Below are positions 17,448-25,898 of a stretch of 64,000 nt of DNA, piece after piece. The notes under the pieces are model-generated. The model searched no databases and was not told the origin of the DNA. It worked only from the letters and a program-made list of their open reading frames with translations. Each line of letters starts with the position of its first letter. Position 1 is the first letter of the stretch. This stretch comes from JBCCDY01 sp039030555 (GTDB lineage Bacteria > Bacteroidota > Bacteroidia > Cytophagales > Cyclobacteriaceae). Made by a program: the position numbers and the translations under genes. The stretch lies in the NCBI GenBank assembly GCA_039030555.1, contig JBCCDY010000005.1:1-64000 (forward strand), read 5' to 3'.

Positions 17448-19153
17448 AAATTAGTATAAAAGGCAGGCTTATACTTGGGTTTACATTACTCATTTTACTT
17501 GCCACAGGAATCTATTTCCTGGGAAAAACGAATTTATCGACCATGAGTAACAGTTTGAATGGACTTGTTGACATTCAGGTCAAGCGAATTGTAGAATCAC
17601 AAAAAGCAGCTGAACTCATCCAGCTCATCACCAAAAGAGAGAAAGACTTTCTCCTGGAGAAATCACCTATGGATCGCCAAAATTATCTGAAAGAGATATC
17701 GGACCGGACCGATGATATGATGGTTTCTATAGAGGCTGTTCGAAACATATCGGACGAACGTGGCATTCAGATCCTGCAGGATTTTGATAACAACTGGATA
17801 GACTACCAAAAAGCATTTGCTAAAATTCGAGAAGCAGGGTTGGTCAATACCGATTCTTCCAATGCCATAGCTGCAAGGATCTCTACAACAGAAGCTAGGA
17901 CAGCAGCGATGAAATCGATTAGAATCCTTGCTCAACTTGTTACAAAAAATACGACCGCATTAGAGGTAGCCAAAAGTGCATCCGACAAACAAACTGCCCA
18001 GGCAGCCTCCAATATGCTTATACTTTTAATTATCAGTGTTCTTCTTTCTATAGCAATATCGCTTTGGATCATCAGGTCGATATTATCATCCATTGAAAAA
18101 GCACGAAAGGTAGTTGGAGCGGTTTCCGATGGAGATTTAACCATTGAAATAAAGAACACCTCCAATGATGAAGTAGGGGAGCTTTTGGAACTGATGGGCA
18201 AAATGGTACAAAAACTGAAAGAAGTGATCTCCTTTGTGAGTAGCTCTTCCGATAATATTGCCTCTGCCAGTACTCAAATGAGCTCTACTTCCCAAAACAT
18301 GTCTCAGGGTTCGCAGCAGCAGGCCGCATCTGCAGAAGAGATTTCTGCTTCTATGGAGCAAATGGTCTCTAACATACAGCAGAATACAGACAATGCCCAA
18401 CAAACGGAAAAAATAGCCTTAAAAGCTTCTGAAGACATTAAAGAAGGTAGCTCATCCGTAAGCATGACGGTGGAATCGATGAAAAAGATCGCCGATAAAA
18501 TATCTATCATTGAAGAAATAGCACGCCAAACCAACCTTCTGGCCCTAAACGCAGCTGTAGAAGCAGCCCGGGCAGGAGATCATGGAAAAGGATTTGCAGT
18601 GGTTGCTACGGAGGTTAGAAAACTGGCAGAAAGAAGTCAGTTAGCGGCTTCGGAAATCAACGAATTATCAAGCAGTAGTGTGGCTATTGCCGATAAATCA
18701 GGAAAACTTCTGGAAGAAATTGTTCCTAACATCCAGAGTACAGCCAAATTGGTTCAGGAAATTGCAGCATCCAGTATTGAACAGAACTCCGGGGCTAACC
18801 AGGTTAACTCAGCCATACAACAGTTTAACCAGGTTATTCAGCAGAATGCAGCCGGTGCAGAAGAAATGGCATCCAGCTCCGAAGAGCTATCAAACCAGGC
18901 CGAGAATCTTAGAGATTCCGTAGGGTTCTTTAAGATTGGAAATAGTACTAATGGACTGAACAAAAAGCCTTTGACCCAAAAATATGCCAGGCCAAAAAAT
19001 GGATCTTATAATGAGCCTGCCGCCCTATTTAACAACAAAAATGGGAATGGTTCCAGTCCCGGGTATCTAATTGAAAAGAACCAAAATGGGAATGGTGTCC
19101 ACATAGACCTTGGAAATGAAGAATTTAATGATTCTGATTTTCAGCAGTATTAG
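17444..19153 (+). CDS. Methyl-accepting chemotaxis protein
   Basis: 569-residue transmembrane receptor. TM1 about 9-28, periplasmic four-helix-bundle-like sensor about 30-187, TM2 about 190-212, HAMP to about 262, then the signalling coiled-coil. The hairpin tip (EIARQTNLLALNAAVEAARA and GHGKGFAVVA-like DHGKGFAVVATEVRKLAERS) is intact, and Gln/Glu-rich methylation helices flank it. It is the only receptor in the window and lies inside the che operon between cheW and cheR. The C-terminal ~70 residues after the signalling domain are Asn/Gly-rich and end without a CheR-tethering pentapeptide I recognise. Ligand unknown. Confidence 0.92.
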   Translation: MKISIKGRLILGFTLLILLATGIYFLGKTNLSTMSNSLNGLVDIQVKRIVESQKAAELIQLITKREKDFLLEKSPMDRQNYLKEISDRTDDMMVSIEAVRNISDERGIQILQDFDNNWIDYQKAFAKIREAGLVNTDSSNAIAARISTTEARTAAMKSIRILAQLVTKNTTALEVAKSASDKQTAQAASNMLILLIISVLLSIAISLWIIRSILSSIEKARKVVGAVSDGDLTIEIKNTSNDEVGELLELMGKMVQKLKEVISFVSSSSDNIASASTQMSSTSQNMSQGSQQQAASAEEISASMEQMVSNIQQNTDNAQQTEKIALKASEDIKEGSSSVSMTVESMKKIADKISIIEEIARQTNLLALNAAVEAARAGDHGKGFAVVATEVRKLAERSQLAASEINELSSSSVAIADKSGKLLEEIVPNIQSTAKLVQEIAASSIEQNSGANQVNSAIQQFNQVIQQNAAGAEEMASSSEELSNQAENLRDSVGFFKIGNSTNGLNKKPLTQKYARPKNGSYNEPAALFNNKNGNGSSPGYLIEKNQNGNGVHIDLGNEEFNDSDFQQY

Positions 19154-19162
19154 AGATAAACG

Positions 19163-19993
19163 ATGATCACGCTTTCACAGGAGGATTTCAAAAAGCTGAG
19201 TGTTTATGTGTACCAGGAGTGCGGTATCAATTTAACGCCTCCCAAACACGCACTTGTGCAGGGGAGGCTACAGAAAAGGCTTCAATCATTGAACATGAAG
19301 TCTTTCCTGGAGTACTATCGATACGTCAAAGGGCCGAAAGGGCACGATGAGATCGTACGATTGCTGGATGCGGTATCGACAAATAAAACCGACTTTTTCA
19401 GGGAAAATACGCACTTTAAGTTCATTTCCGGTGAAGTATTACCGGAGTTCAAGAGCTTAAATGAGAATAAATCCTTTAACATTTGGAGCGCAGCCTGTTC
19501 TTCCGGAGAAGAGCCTTATACTATGGCGATGGTTATGGAAGAATTCATACGATTGAATGGGCCTCTGGATTATCACATCCAGGCCTGTGATATCTCCACG
19601 CAAGCTCTAAAACGTGGTGTGAGTGCCGTTTACCGTGATGATCATATTCAGGATGTACCCATGGAACTGAGAAAAAGGTACCTGTTGAAAAGTAAGGACA
19701 CTGAAAAAAGACTGGTCAGGGTAGGCTCTAAATTACGGACAAGAGTGAATTTCTTTCGAATGAACCTGATGAAAGAAAGCTATACGCAGGAGATCAAAAG
19801 TCTTCAGGACATCATTTTTTGCAGGAACGTTCTGATCTATTTCGATCGTGATACCCAATATGCTGTTGTTAGTAAATTGTTACAACGACTGAAGCCCGGA
19901 GGGTATTTACTGATCGGCCACTCGGAATCCCTGTTTAAAATGGATTTGCCCTTAAAGCAAATTATGCCAGCGACTTATCAGAAAACACTTTAA
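19163..19993 (+). CDS. cheR: Chemotaxis protein methyltransferase CheR
   Basis: 276-residue SAM-dependent methyltransferase that methylates receptor glutamates. N-terminal helical domain (1-70), then the SAM-binding domain with NIWSAACSSGEEPYTMAM, the FRxN-like DFFRENTHF, and DIIFCRNVLIYFD. The end LLIGHSESL is typical. It starts 9 bp after the receptor gene. With CheB and CheD it provides receptor adaptation. Confidence 0.94.
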   Translation: MITLSQEDFKKLSVYVYQECGINLTPPKHALVQGRLQKRLQSLNMKSFLEYYRYVKGPKGHDEIVRLLDAVSTNKTDFFRENTHFKFISGEVLPEFKSLNENKSFNIWSAACSSGEEPYTMAMVMEEFIRLNGPLDYHIQACDISTQALKRGVSAVYRDDHIQDVPMELRKRYLLKSKDTEKRLVRVGSKLRTRVNFFRMNLMKESYTQEIKSLQDIIFCRNVLIYFDRDTQYAVVSKLLQRLKPGGYLLIGHSESLFKMDLPLKQIMPATYQKTL

Positions 19994-19998
19994 GAAAG

Positions 19999-20844
19999 AT
20001 GGAATTAAAAGAACCACTGAACGAAACAGATCAGTTAAAACAGGAATTGGCCAAAAATAACAAGGAGCTCAACCGCCTAAGCGACAGGCTTCTGCAGGCA
20101 GAAAGCATACGTTCTAATTTTCTAAGCCATGTCCTTAACGAGATCAACAATCCAATAACCAGTATCATAGGTCTTTCCAGAAGCATTATGGATTCACCGG
20201 ATAGTGATCCGCAGATCATATCCAGGCAGGCCAAGTTGATCCATAAAGATGCTTCCGAACTTAATTTTAAGCTGCAAAACATATTTGCAGCTGCAAAGAT
20301 CGAGGCTGGAAAGGTAGATTTAAACCCCGGAAGCGTCGATTTGAACCATACGCTGGAAAGCATCATAAAAGGCTGCCAGTTTAAGATCAGGCAAAAAGCA
20401 CTAGAAATTGAAAAAGATGGTATAGAAAGAGGGAAGGCTTTCAAAACAGATCCCGAACTGCTTCAATCCATTCTTTTAAACCTTATTCTAAACGCTATTG
20501 AATTTTCACCGAATGAAGGTTTGGTGAAAGTTAATCTCGAAATAATAGGAGGGAATCTCTCCATTCTAATATCTGACGAAGGCCCTGGAATTACGATTGA
20601 TCAACAAGAGATTGTTTTTCAACGGTTCAGACAGTTGGATGAAGGTGTGACCAAGGTCTATCCGGGAATTGGTTTGGGACTCTCCATTGTTAAAGAGTAC
20701 GTTGAAATGCTTCAGGGCTATCTCAAATTAGAAAGCCGTCCTGGTTCGGGAAGTACGTTCGTTATACAAATACCGGCGCTGGATGGAATGGATCAGAACG
20801 ATGATCCGGACGATTTTTTATTTGGAGATGAAGAAGTCTTTTGA
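19999..20844 (+). CDS. Histidine-kinase-like protein lacking the phospho-histidine
   Basis: 281-residue soluble protein: a coiled-coil (about 8-40), a HisKA-like dimerisation domain and a HATPase domain. The H-box aligns as FLSHVLNEINNPITSIIG, so the canonical SHE histidine is Asn47; codon AAC is clear in the DNA. A His three residues earlier (His44) is not at the catalytic position. The ATPase looks intact: N box NLILNAIEFSPNE, G1 SDEGPGI, F box, and G2 GIGLGLSIVKEYV. It lies between cheR and cheD, overlapping cheD by 17 bp. It may be a pseudokinase, an ATP-gated scaffold, or a phosphatase of CheY/CheB; none of these is shown by sequence. Confidence 0.8.
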   Translation: MELKEPLNETDQLKQELAKNNKELNRLSDRLLQAESIRSNFLSHVLNEINNPITSIIGLSRSIMDSPDSDPQIISRQAKLIHKDASELNFKLQNIFAAAKIEAGKVDLNPGSVDLNHTLESIIKGCQFKIRQKALEIEKDGIERGKAFKTDPELLQSILLNLILNAIEFSPNEGLVKVNLEIIGGNLSILISDEGPGITIDQQEIVFQRFRQLDEGVTKVYPGIGLGLSIVKEYVEMLQGYLKLESRPGSGSTFVIQIPALDGMDQNDDPDDFLFGDEEVF

Positions 20845-21313
20845 GTTGGAAGTAAGTCCTGCAAATATTGTAAAACAGCACTTTCTTTTTCCTTCGACCA
20901 TGTTCGTGAGTAGAAGCTCTTACCATATCAAAACCGTCTTGGGTTCCTGTGTTGCTTTATGCTTGTTTGATATGGAGAAGCAGTTTGGAGGTATGAACCA
21001 CTATATGCTTCCGGTATGGAATGACGAAGGTTTGGCGACGCCAAAATATGGCAACATTGCAAATCAAAGTCTGCTAAAAAAGCTGATTTCAATGGGGGCC
21101 AGCAAGGACAATCTGGTAGCTAAAATTTTTGGAGGGGCCAATCAACTGATGAAATCCGATACCTATGAAGTGGGAAGTCGAAATATCCATATCGCGAAGG
21201 AATTTCTTCATCATGAAGGAATCAAATTGATGAAATCGGATACGGGCGGATCACGTGGACGAAAAATCATCATGGACTCGTCGAACAACAAAATTCTTTT
21301 GAAATACCTGTAA
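20828..21313 (+). CDS. cheD: Chemoreceptor glutamine deamidase CheD
   Basis: 161 residues when started at the ATG at 20828 (MKKSFELEVSP); a longer frame from 20783 adds a leader unlike the family. CheD motifs: VLGSCVALCLFD with catalytic Cys41 and GGMNHYMLP with His58, then AKIFGGAN and GGSRGRKI. CheD deamidates receptor glutamines and, in Bacillus and Thermotoga, binds and stimulates the phosphatase CheC. This operon has no cheC, but a CheC-type protein is encoded at 36438-37076. Confidence 0.9.
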   Translation: MKKSFELEVSPANIVKQHFLFPSTMFVSRSSYHIKTVLGSCVALCLFDMEKQFGGMNHYMLPVWNDEGLATPKYGNIANQSLLKKLISMGASKDNLVAKIFGGANQLMKSDTYEVGSRNIHIAKEFLHHEGIKLMKSDTGGSRGRKIIMDSSNNKILLKYL

Positions 21314-21321
21314 CAGAATAG

Positions 21322-22389
21322 ATGCTTCAAGCTAATAACCATAAAATAAAAGTTTTGGTCGTGGATGACTCTGCCGTAGTGAGACAGTCATTGAGCCGAA
21401 TTCTGGGCTCCGATCCAGCTATAGAAGTTATAGGTGTGGCTTCTGATCCTTATGTGGCGGTACAGAAAATCGGAAAACAGGTTCCTGATGTTATCACCCT
21501 GGATATCGAGATGCCCAAAATGGATGGTCTCACTTTTCTGAAAAGGATTATGGGCCAGCATCCAATCCCGGTGGTGATCATATCCAGCTTGACTGCCAAA
21601 GGTTCTGATCTCGCCATTAAAGCGCTGGAACTTGGGGCAGTTGATATCATTCAGAAAAATGCCCTGAGTATCGATAACTTTTCCAACGAAGCGCAGCAAA
21701 TCACGGAGATCGTTAATGCGGCTGGTAAATCAGTTATTCGCAGAAAGGTATTCAAGGAATCCCATGCTGCGAGGATTGAAACGCTTTCAAAAGAGCAACC
21801 TATTACAACGAGTAGTAAAATTATGGCTATTGGTGCTTCAACAGGAGGAACAGAAGCTATCAAATCCGTTCTAGAAGAGATGCCTATCGACTGTCCGGGT
21901 ATCATTGTGGTGCAGCATATGCCTGAAATGTTCACCCGCTCATTTGCCGAGCGCATGAACAACATTTGTAAGATCCATGTAAAAGAAGCTTCAGATGGCG
22001 ATTCTGTTTTACGTGGACAAGCGCTTATCGCCCCAGGAAATTTTCATATGGAGGTCCGTAGGAGTGGGGCTAAATATTTTGTGAAGCTGAACCAAAAAGA
22101 ACGAGTGAACCGTCATAGGCCTTCGGTAGATGTTCTTTTTCACTCCCTGGCCAAATACGCAGGCCAGAATTCCGTAGGAATGATTTTAACGGGTATGGGG
22201 AGTGATGGGGCCAAAGGCCTGCTCGCTATGAAAGAAAGTGGTGCACAAACGTTCGCACAAGATGAACGAAGCTGTGTGGTCTATGGAATGCCCAAGGAGT
22301 CTGTAAGACTGGGAGCTGTTCAAAAAACGACCCCATTAAATCTCCTTCCTGAGCGCGCTCTTCATTCAATCAATTACGCATTAGCATAA
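21322..22389 (+). CDS. cheB: Chemotaxis methylesterase CheB
   Basis: 355-residue receptor methylesterase/amidase. Receiver domain with Asp15-Asp16 and phospho-Asp61 (DVITLDIEMPKMDG). A linker leads to the esterase with catalytic Ser173 (IGASTGG), His199 (VVQHMP) and Asp295 (LTGMGSDGAKG). The complete triad and receiver predict a functional enzyme activated by CheA. It starts 8 bp after cheD. Confidence 0.94.
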   Translation: MLQANNHKIKVLVVDDSAVVRQSLSRILGSDPAIEVIGVASDPYVAVQKIGKQVPDVITLDIEMPKMDGLTFLKRIMGQHPIPVVIISSLTAKGSDLAIKALELGAVDIIQKNALSIDNFSNEAQQITEIVNAAGKSVIRRKVFKESHAARIETLSKEQPITTSSKIMAIGASTGGTEAIKSVLEEMPIDCPGIIVVQHMPEMFTRSFAERMNNICKIHVKEASDGDSVLRGQALIAPGNFHMEVRRSGAKYFVKLNQKERVNRHRPSVDVLFHSLAKYAGQNSVGMILTGMGSDGAKGLLAMKESGAQTFAQDERSCVVYGMPKESVRLGAVQKTTPLNLLPERALHSINYALA

Positions 22390-22406
22390 ACTTAAACATA
22401 ATCGTT

Positions 22407-23153
22407 ATGATCAATAAAAAACATATTTTAATCATACTCTTTGTGACTTCAAGCCTCACTGTCTTGGGTCAGCGCCAGACGGTAAACCAGTTCAACAGCT
22501 GGTATATGTATTTTGGGAACCACGCCCTTACCGACCGTTGGGGATTGCATACGGAATACCAGTTCAGAAGGGATGGTTTCATCGAAAACTGGCAGCAATC
22601 ATTACTCAGGTTTGGGCTCGATTATAAACTGAACAAAGAACTAACGCTAACGAGTGGATACGCTTTTATCAGATCTTTTCCGTTTGGTGAGCTGCCTATT
22701 GCCGAAGAGATTGACGAACAACGTATCTGGCAAACGCTTACTGTAAACCAATTCTTTAAGGGCTGGATATTGAATCACCGATATAGACTGGAACAACGCT
22801 GGATTGAGCGTCCTTCAACCTCTGAAGAATCAGGTAGTGTCTACAGAAATAGAATTCGATATCGTGCGATGGCCACCATACCTTTAACCAATAAAACCTT
22901 AGAGACCGGAACTATATTTTTATCGATTTATGATGAAATATTTATTGGTTTTGGTGAAAACGTAGCACAAGCTTTTGATCAGAACAGGGCATATGCAGCC
23001 TTGGGCTATCAATTGAATCCAGGAGCAAACCTTCAACTGGGCTATCTAAACCAAGTAGCCCTTAAAAGCGATGGCATTAACCAGGAGCGAAATCATACGC
23101 TCATGGTTGCCTTAACCTATAACCTGGATTTCCGAAAGCCAAAAGGTGAGTAA
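22407..23153 (+). CDS. DUF2490 outer-membrane beta-barrel protein
   Basis: 248-residue exported protein (signal peptide MINKKHILIILFVTSSLTVLGQ). The rest is alternating beta strands with aromatic ends (NQFNSWYMYFGNHAL; HTEYQFRRDGFIENWQQSLL; NHRYRLEQRW; RNRIRYRAM), the pattern of DUF2490 family barrels. Function unknown. It follows cheB by 17 bp and is read before the terminator at 23292-23321, so it is the last gene of the che operon, an unusual place for an outer-membrane protein. Confidence 0.8.
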   Translation: MINKKHILIILFVTSSLTVLGQRQTVNQFNSWYMYFGNHALTDRWGLHTEYQFRRDGFIENWQQSLLRFGLDYKLNKELTLTSGYAFIRSFPFGELPIAEEIDEQRIWQTLTVNQFFKGWILNHRYRLEQRWIERPSTSEESGSVYRNRIRYRAMATIPLTNKTLETGTIFLSIYDEIFIGFGENVAQAFDQNRAYAALGYQLNPGANLQLGYLNQVALKSDGINQERNHTLMVALTYNLDFRKPKGE

Positions 23154-23291
23154 GGTCATATTGAAAGTCACGATGGTTTTTTCTTTTCATACTTTAAGTG
23201 GAAAGAAAAAGACCGGTGTCTTTGTCTATGATTAATGAGATACCACAACGATATTCTATTGAGTTGAGTTTGCGTTGTGTTATGCGATAAG

Positions 23292-23321
23292 ATACCCTGA
23301 AAGTTTCAGGGTATTTTTTTT
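23292..23321 (+). terminator. Factor-independent terminator of the che operon
   Basis: A perfect 10-bp stem (23292-23301 ataccctgaa / 23305-23314 ttcagggtat) with a 3-nt loop, followed by an unbroken T-run to 23321. It lies 138 bp after the DUF2490 stop and should end the che operon transcript. Confidence 0.85.
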
Positions 23322-23374
23322 CTAATATGACTTTGGTTATTGCTTTGATATTCTATTTAAATACTTCTTGATTA

Positions 23375-23534
23375 ATACCAATTTAACTATATAATGACGC
23401 TTATCTAGCTATTGATTTTTCCTTCTCATGCGTTAAAAAGCCTCGCTTTAGCGCTGCTAGTTCTACGTTTTTTGACTTTGACAAGAAAAAACCATTTAAC
23501 AATCTAATGCGCCTTTATATAGTTAAATTGGTAT
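23375..23534. repeat. MITE-like repeat, long copy (160 bp)
   Basis: Perfect 19-bp terminal inverted repeats (23375-23393 ataccaatttaactatata; 23516-23534). The interior shares ttatctagNtattgattttt with the 81-bp copy at 5441-5521, and has an extra block of about 79 bp between two atgcg repeats. No coding capacity. It is intergenic, next to the che terminator and the cassette-like region. Confidence 0.8.
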
Positions 23535-23612
23535 AAATTCGAGCTTAAGTAGAAACCCCTTGGATTTAATGATTATAAGATAAATGTGTGCACCTTTGGT
23601 GTGTTTATTTAG

Positions 23613-24517
23613 ATGTTATCTGTAAGATCTAAAATAGAATGTTTGGACTATTCAAAAAAAGAGAGAAAGACTCTGAACCATCTGAGAAAAGCTTCAAATC
23701 CATAATATGTATACCCGGATCTTAGGAAGATAGAACAGAACTAGTAAACTCAATAGTATCTACAACAAATGGGGAATGGATTTTTGCAGGGATGGTGCTA
23801 TTGAATACTAAAACGAAAGAAGCATTTGAACTTGAAATTCAAGATCACGACCCAAGAATGAGAGAGTCATTCGAATTGGTAGGTATAATTAACCATTTAT
23901 CGGATAATTTTCTCAAGGAAATTGAGGGTCACAAATCGGTTGTCTACTTAATTGCAGAAACCGCATCCCTTGAGAAAGCCAAATCTATCTCTATTGCAAC
24001 AAAAATTCTACTTGATTCTGGTGGACTTGGAGTTAAGGTTGAGACAGCTGGAAAGGCTTTTGAAATAAACCACTGGATTGCTCTAGTTAATAATTTTGAA
24101 CTTGGAAACTTGTACGACATGTTTGTGGTTGACAACCTAACTCAACCGGATGGAACCGTATTTACTTGTGGAATGCATAATTTGGGTTTACATGACTCAA
24201 TAATTAGCAGTGAAGAATTTCCTAACGCCTACAACACTCTTGCAATACTCGGAAGATATCAAGTTATTGAAGGTGTGAAAATCGGAGATAACCAAACATT
24301 CCAAACAGATTTAGAGTCCCCTATATTTGTGATTAACAATGAGTCCAACCAACCCTATATTAGTGATGAATTTTTTGGTAATCCATTTGGTATGTGGCGC
24401 CTAACTAGAAGGTAGGATATTGAGACGAAATACAGATAACATCAGATAAAAAGGAATAGGCCTGCAAAGCCTTGCGCGCTAAAGGCCAAGCTACTACTTT
24501 TACCAATGTACGTTGTG
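23613..24517 (+). mobile_element. Cassette-like unit carrying the DUF4261 gene
   Basis: atgttatctgta at 23613-23624 is perfectly complementary over 12 bp to tacagataacat at 24431-24442, just after the gene's stop. The latter opens an imperfect hairpin (24433-24520; inner arms near 24447-24465 and 24483-24503) that ends in cgttgtggg. This matches the geometry of an integron cassette: a leading TT-box, one gene, then a recombination site whose left box complements the cassette start. The boxes keep the GTT/AAC core but do not fit the strict GTTRRRY consensus, and no integrase is in the window. Confidence 0.4.
23639..24415 (+). pseudogene. DUF4261-domain gene with an in-frame amber codon
   Basis: From the ATG at 23639 the frame reads MFGLFKKREKDSEPSEKSF, continues to ICIPGS, then hits TAG at 23723-23725. 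It carries on in the same frame as EDRTELVNSIVSTTNGEWIF and AGMVLLNTKT to a stop at 24415. As I recall the family, DUF4261 proteins have a Trp at the stop position before a Lys/Glu-Asp-Arg, so one TGG-to-TAG change would explain it. The rest (about 258 codons in all) is intact, including FTCGMHNLGLHDSII. Translation could restart at the ATG at 23792, losing 51 residues. Function of the family is unknown. The gene sits in a cassette-like unit. Confidence 0.75.
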
Positions 24518-24520
24518 GGT
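24433..24520. repeat. attC-like imperfect hairpin, site 1
   Basis: Left box cagataac (24433-24440), right box cgttgtggg (24511-24519). The inner arms gataaaaaggaatagg and ggccaagctactactttta pair imperfectly around an internal ggcct/aggcc stem. It lies between the DUF4261 and serine-hydrolase genes, 17 bp after the first stop. Confidence 0.4.
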
Positions 24521-24538
24521 AATTAGAAAACTAAATTT

Positions 24539-25642
24539 ATGAACAAGCTAGTTTGGGCATTGACAGCCATTTTTATAATGACTAATTCATCAATAGCTCA
24601 AGAAAGAAAAGAGAAATTCTTAATCGACTTAAAACATGAGATTCAAAAAGAAAAAATACCCGGATGCGGAATAGTTGTAATTAAAAATGGTAAAACAGTA
24701 ATTTCAAAGTCCATAGGACTAGCTGATTTTGCATTTTCTGTACCTGTTGACAGTACTACGATTTTCTCTATCAATTCACTATCAAAAATATTTGCTGGCA
24801 CAGCTATTATGCAATTAGTAGAAGATGATAAAATCAATCTGTCAAAGCCTATTTCGGTTTACTTAGATGACCTACCCCTTGAATGGCAAAAAATAACGAT
24901 ACGACATCTTCTAAGTCACACATCCGGACTCCCCGATATTGAAGACTTAGAAAATGGAGGACTAATTGGTGGAAAAGGAGAAGAGTTTGCTTGGGAAAAA
25001 GTGAAAAAAGAAAGCATTAGGTTTAAAGCAGGTGAAAAATTCGATTACATCCAAACGAACTATGTTTTAATCCTAAAACTAATTGAAAAAATCAGTAAGA
25101 GGAGCTATCTGCAATTTTTGATAGAAAATCAGTTTGACGAAATTGGAGTGACTAAGGCTATTATGTTTGGAAGTTCTTTTGATGTAGTAAAAAACAAGAA
25201 CCCTACTTATAGTTATTACAAAAAAGATAAACTGACAGAAAAATACGTAAAAGGAGAAAAGCTATATGAAATATCAGAAGAGTTTTCACCGATTGTCTGG
25301 GCAGATGCTGGTGCATTCTCAACAGTAAATGCATTGGCAAAATGGATAGTAGCTCTTGAAAAAGGTACATTTATCTCAAATAAAAGTATTGAAGAAATGT
25401 GGACTGCAGTACCGTTAAAAAATGGTAGCTATGGAGGGTTTGGTGGTTTTTTAAAAGGTTATGGATATGGATGGCCAGTTATAATGAGAGAGAACCATCC
25501 AGCCATTGCTCCAATCGGTGGTGGGCGAGCATCTTTAATTACTTATCCAGAAGACAAATTGACAATTATTCTTTTAACAAATTTAACTGGTAGTTCTCCT
25601 CAAAAAATCATTGAGAAAGTAGCTCACCATTATTGGGAATAA
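24539..25642 (+). CDS. Serine hydrolase (class C beta-lactamase-like fold)
   Basis: 367-residue exported protein (signal peptide to about residue 21, SSIAQ). Penicillin-binding/beta-lactamase fold with the nucleophile motif Ser80-x-x-Lys83 (SLSK) and the usual HLLSHTSGLPD (about 123-133). The second motif YxN reads Tyr170-Ile-Gln172 (YIQTNYVLI), so the Asn is replaced by Gln. The third motif (normally HxG) reads IGGG. Such proteins are mostly D-amino-acid peptidases or esterases, not true beta-lactamases. It is a lone gene closely bracketed by attC-like hairpins. Confidence 0.82.
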   Translation: MNKLVWALTAIFIMTNSSIAQERKEKFLIDLKHEIQKEKIPGCGIVVIKNGKTVISKSIGLADFAFSVPVDSTTIFSINSLSKIFAGTAIMQLVEDDKINLSKPISVYLDDLPLEWQKITIRHLLSHTSGLPDIEDLENGGLIGGKGEEFAWEKVKKESIRFKAGEKFDYIQTNYVLILKLIEKISKRSYLQFLIENQFDEIGVTKAIMFGSSFDVVKNKNPTYSYYKKDKLTEKYVKGEKLYEISEEFSPIVWADAGAFSTVNALAKWIVALEKGTFISNKSIEEMWTAVPLKNGSYGGFGGFLKGYGYGWPVIMRENHPAIAPIGGGRASLITYPEDKLTIILLTNLTGSSPQKIIEKVAHHYWE

Positions 25643-25898
25643 ACTAACTACAACAAAAGATAAAAAACATAGGGTTTTTCTGCAATCCGAAAGTTCATCG
25701 GATTCTAGTTACTCCGCCAAGTAAAATATAAATTTAGAAATCGGTCTTGGCTAGTAGGTTCAGGAAAGAAAGGTGCTATTCATACCCTACGTTTTTTATC
25801 AAGGCGTTGTAGGTCATTTGAGTCAATAGGAGTAGTATTTTCCTGTTTTAACCGAAACAAATAATAATTATTTCATGGCTTGTATAATCCTTAAATCA
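25643..25898. other. Intergenic region holding attC-like site 2
   Basis: 256 bp between the convergent serine hydrolase and S41 peptidase genes. Most of it is the 166-bp hairpin element at 25648-25813. Within that, a 7-bp stem (25684-25690 aatccga / 25698-25704) may also help stop transcription. Confidence 0.5.
25648..25813. repeat. attC-like imperfect hairpin, site 2
   Basis: Outer boxes ctacaac (25648-25654) and gttgtag (25806-25812) pair perfectly. After an unmatched spacer of 4-5 nt on each side, inner arms gataaaaaacatagggt (25659-25675) and its complement (25784-25800) match 16 of 17. Two paired box sets separated by an unpaired spacer is the layout of integron attC sites. It begins 5 bp after the serine-hydrolase stop. 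Confidence 0.5.

Larger units (their letters stand above)
23154..23638. other. Intergenic region: terminator, MITE-like repeat and cassette edge
   Basis: 485 bp with no gene. It contains the che operon terminator (23292-23321), the 160-bp MITE-like repeat (23375-23534) and the inverted end at 23613-23624 that pairs with 24431-24442. These are listed separately. Confidence 0.6.

Noticed and set aside
24539..25642. Antibiotic-resistance beta-lactamase
   Set aside because: SxxK is present but the YxN Asn is Gln and the third motif is not KTG or HxG; the low-similarity serine hydrolase group is the safer call.
23613..25813. Canonical class 1-type integron array
   Set aside because: Boxes do not fit GTTRRRY and no integrase is present, so only a cassette-like interpretation is offered.
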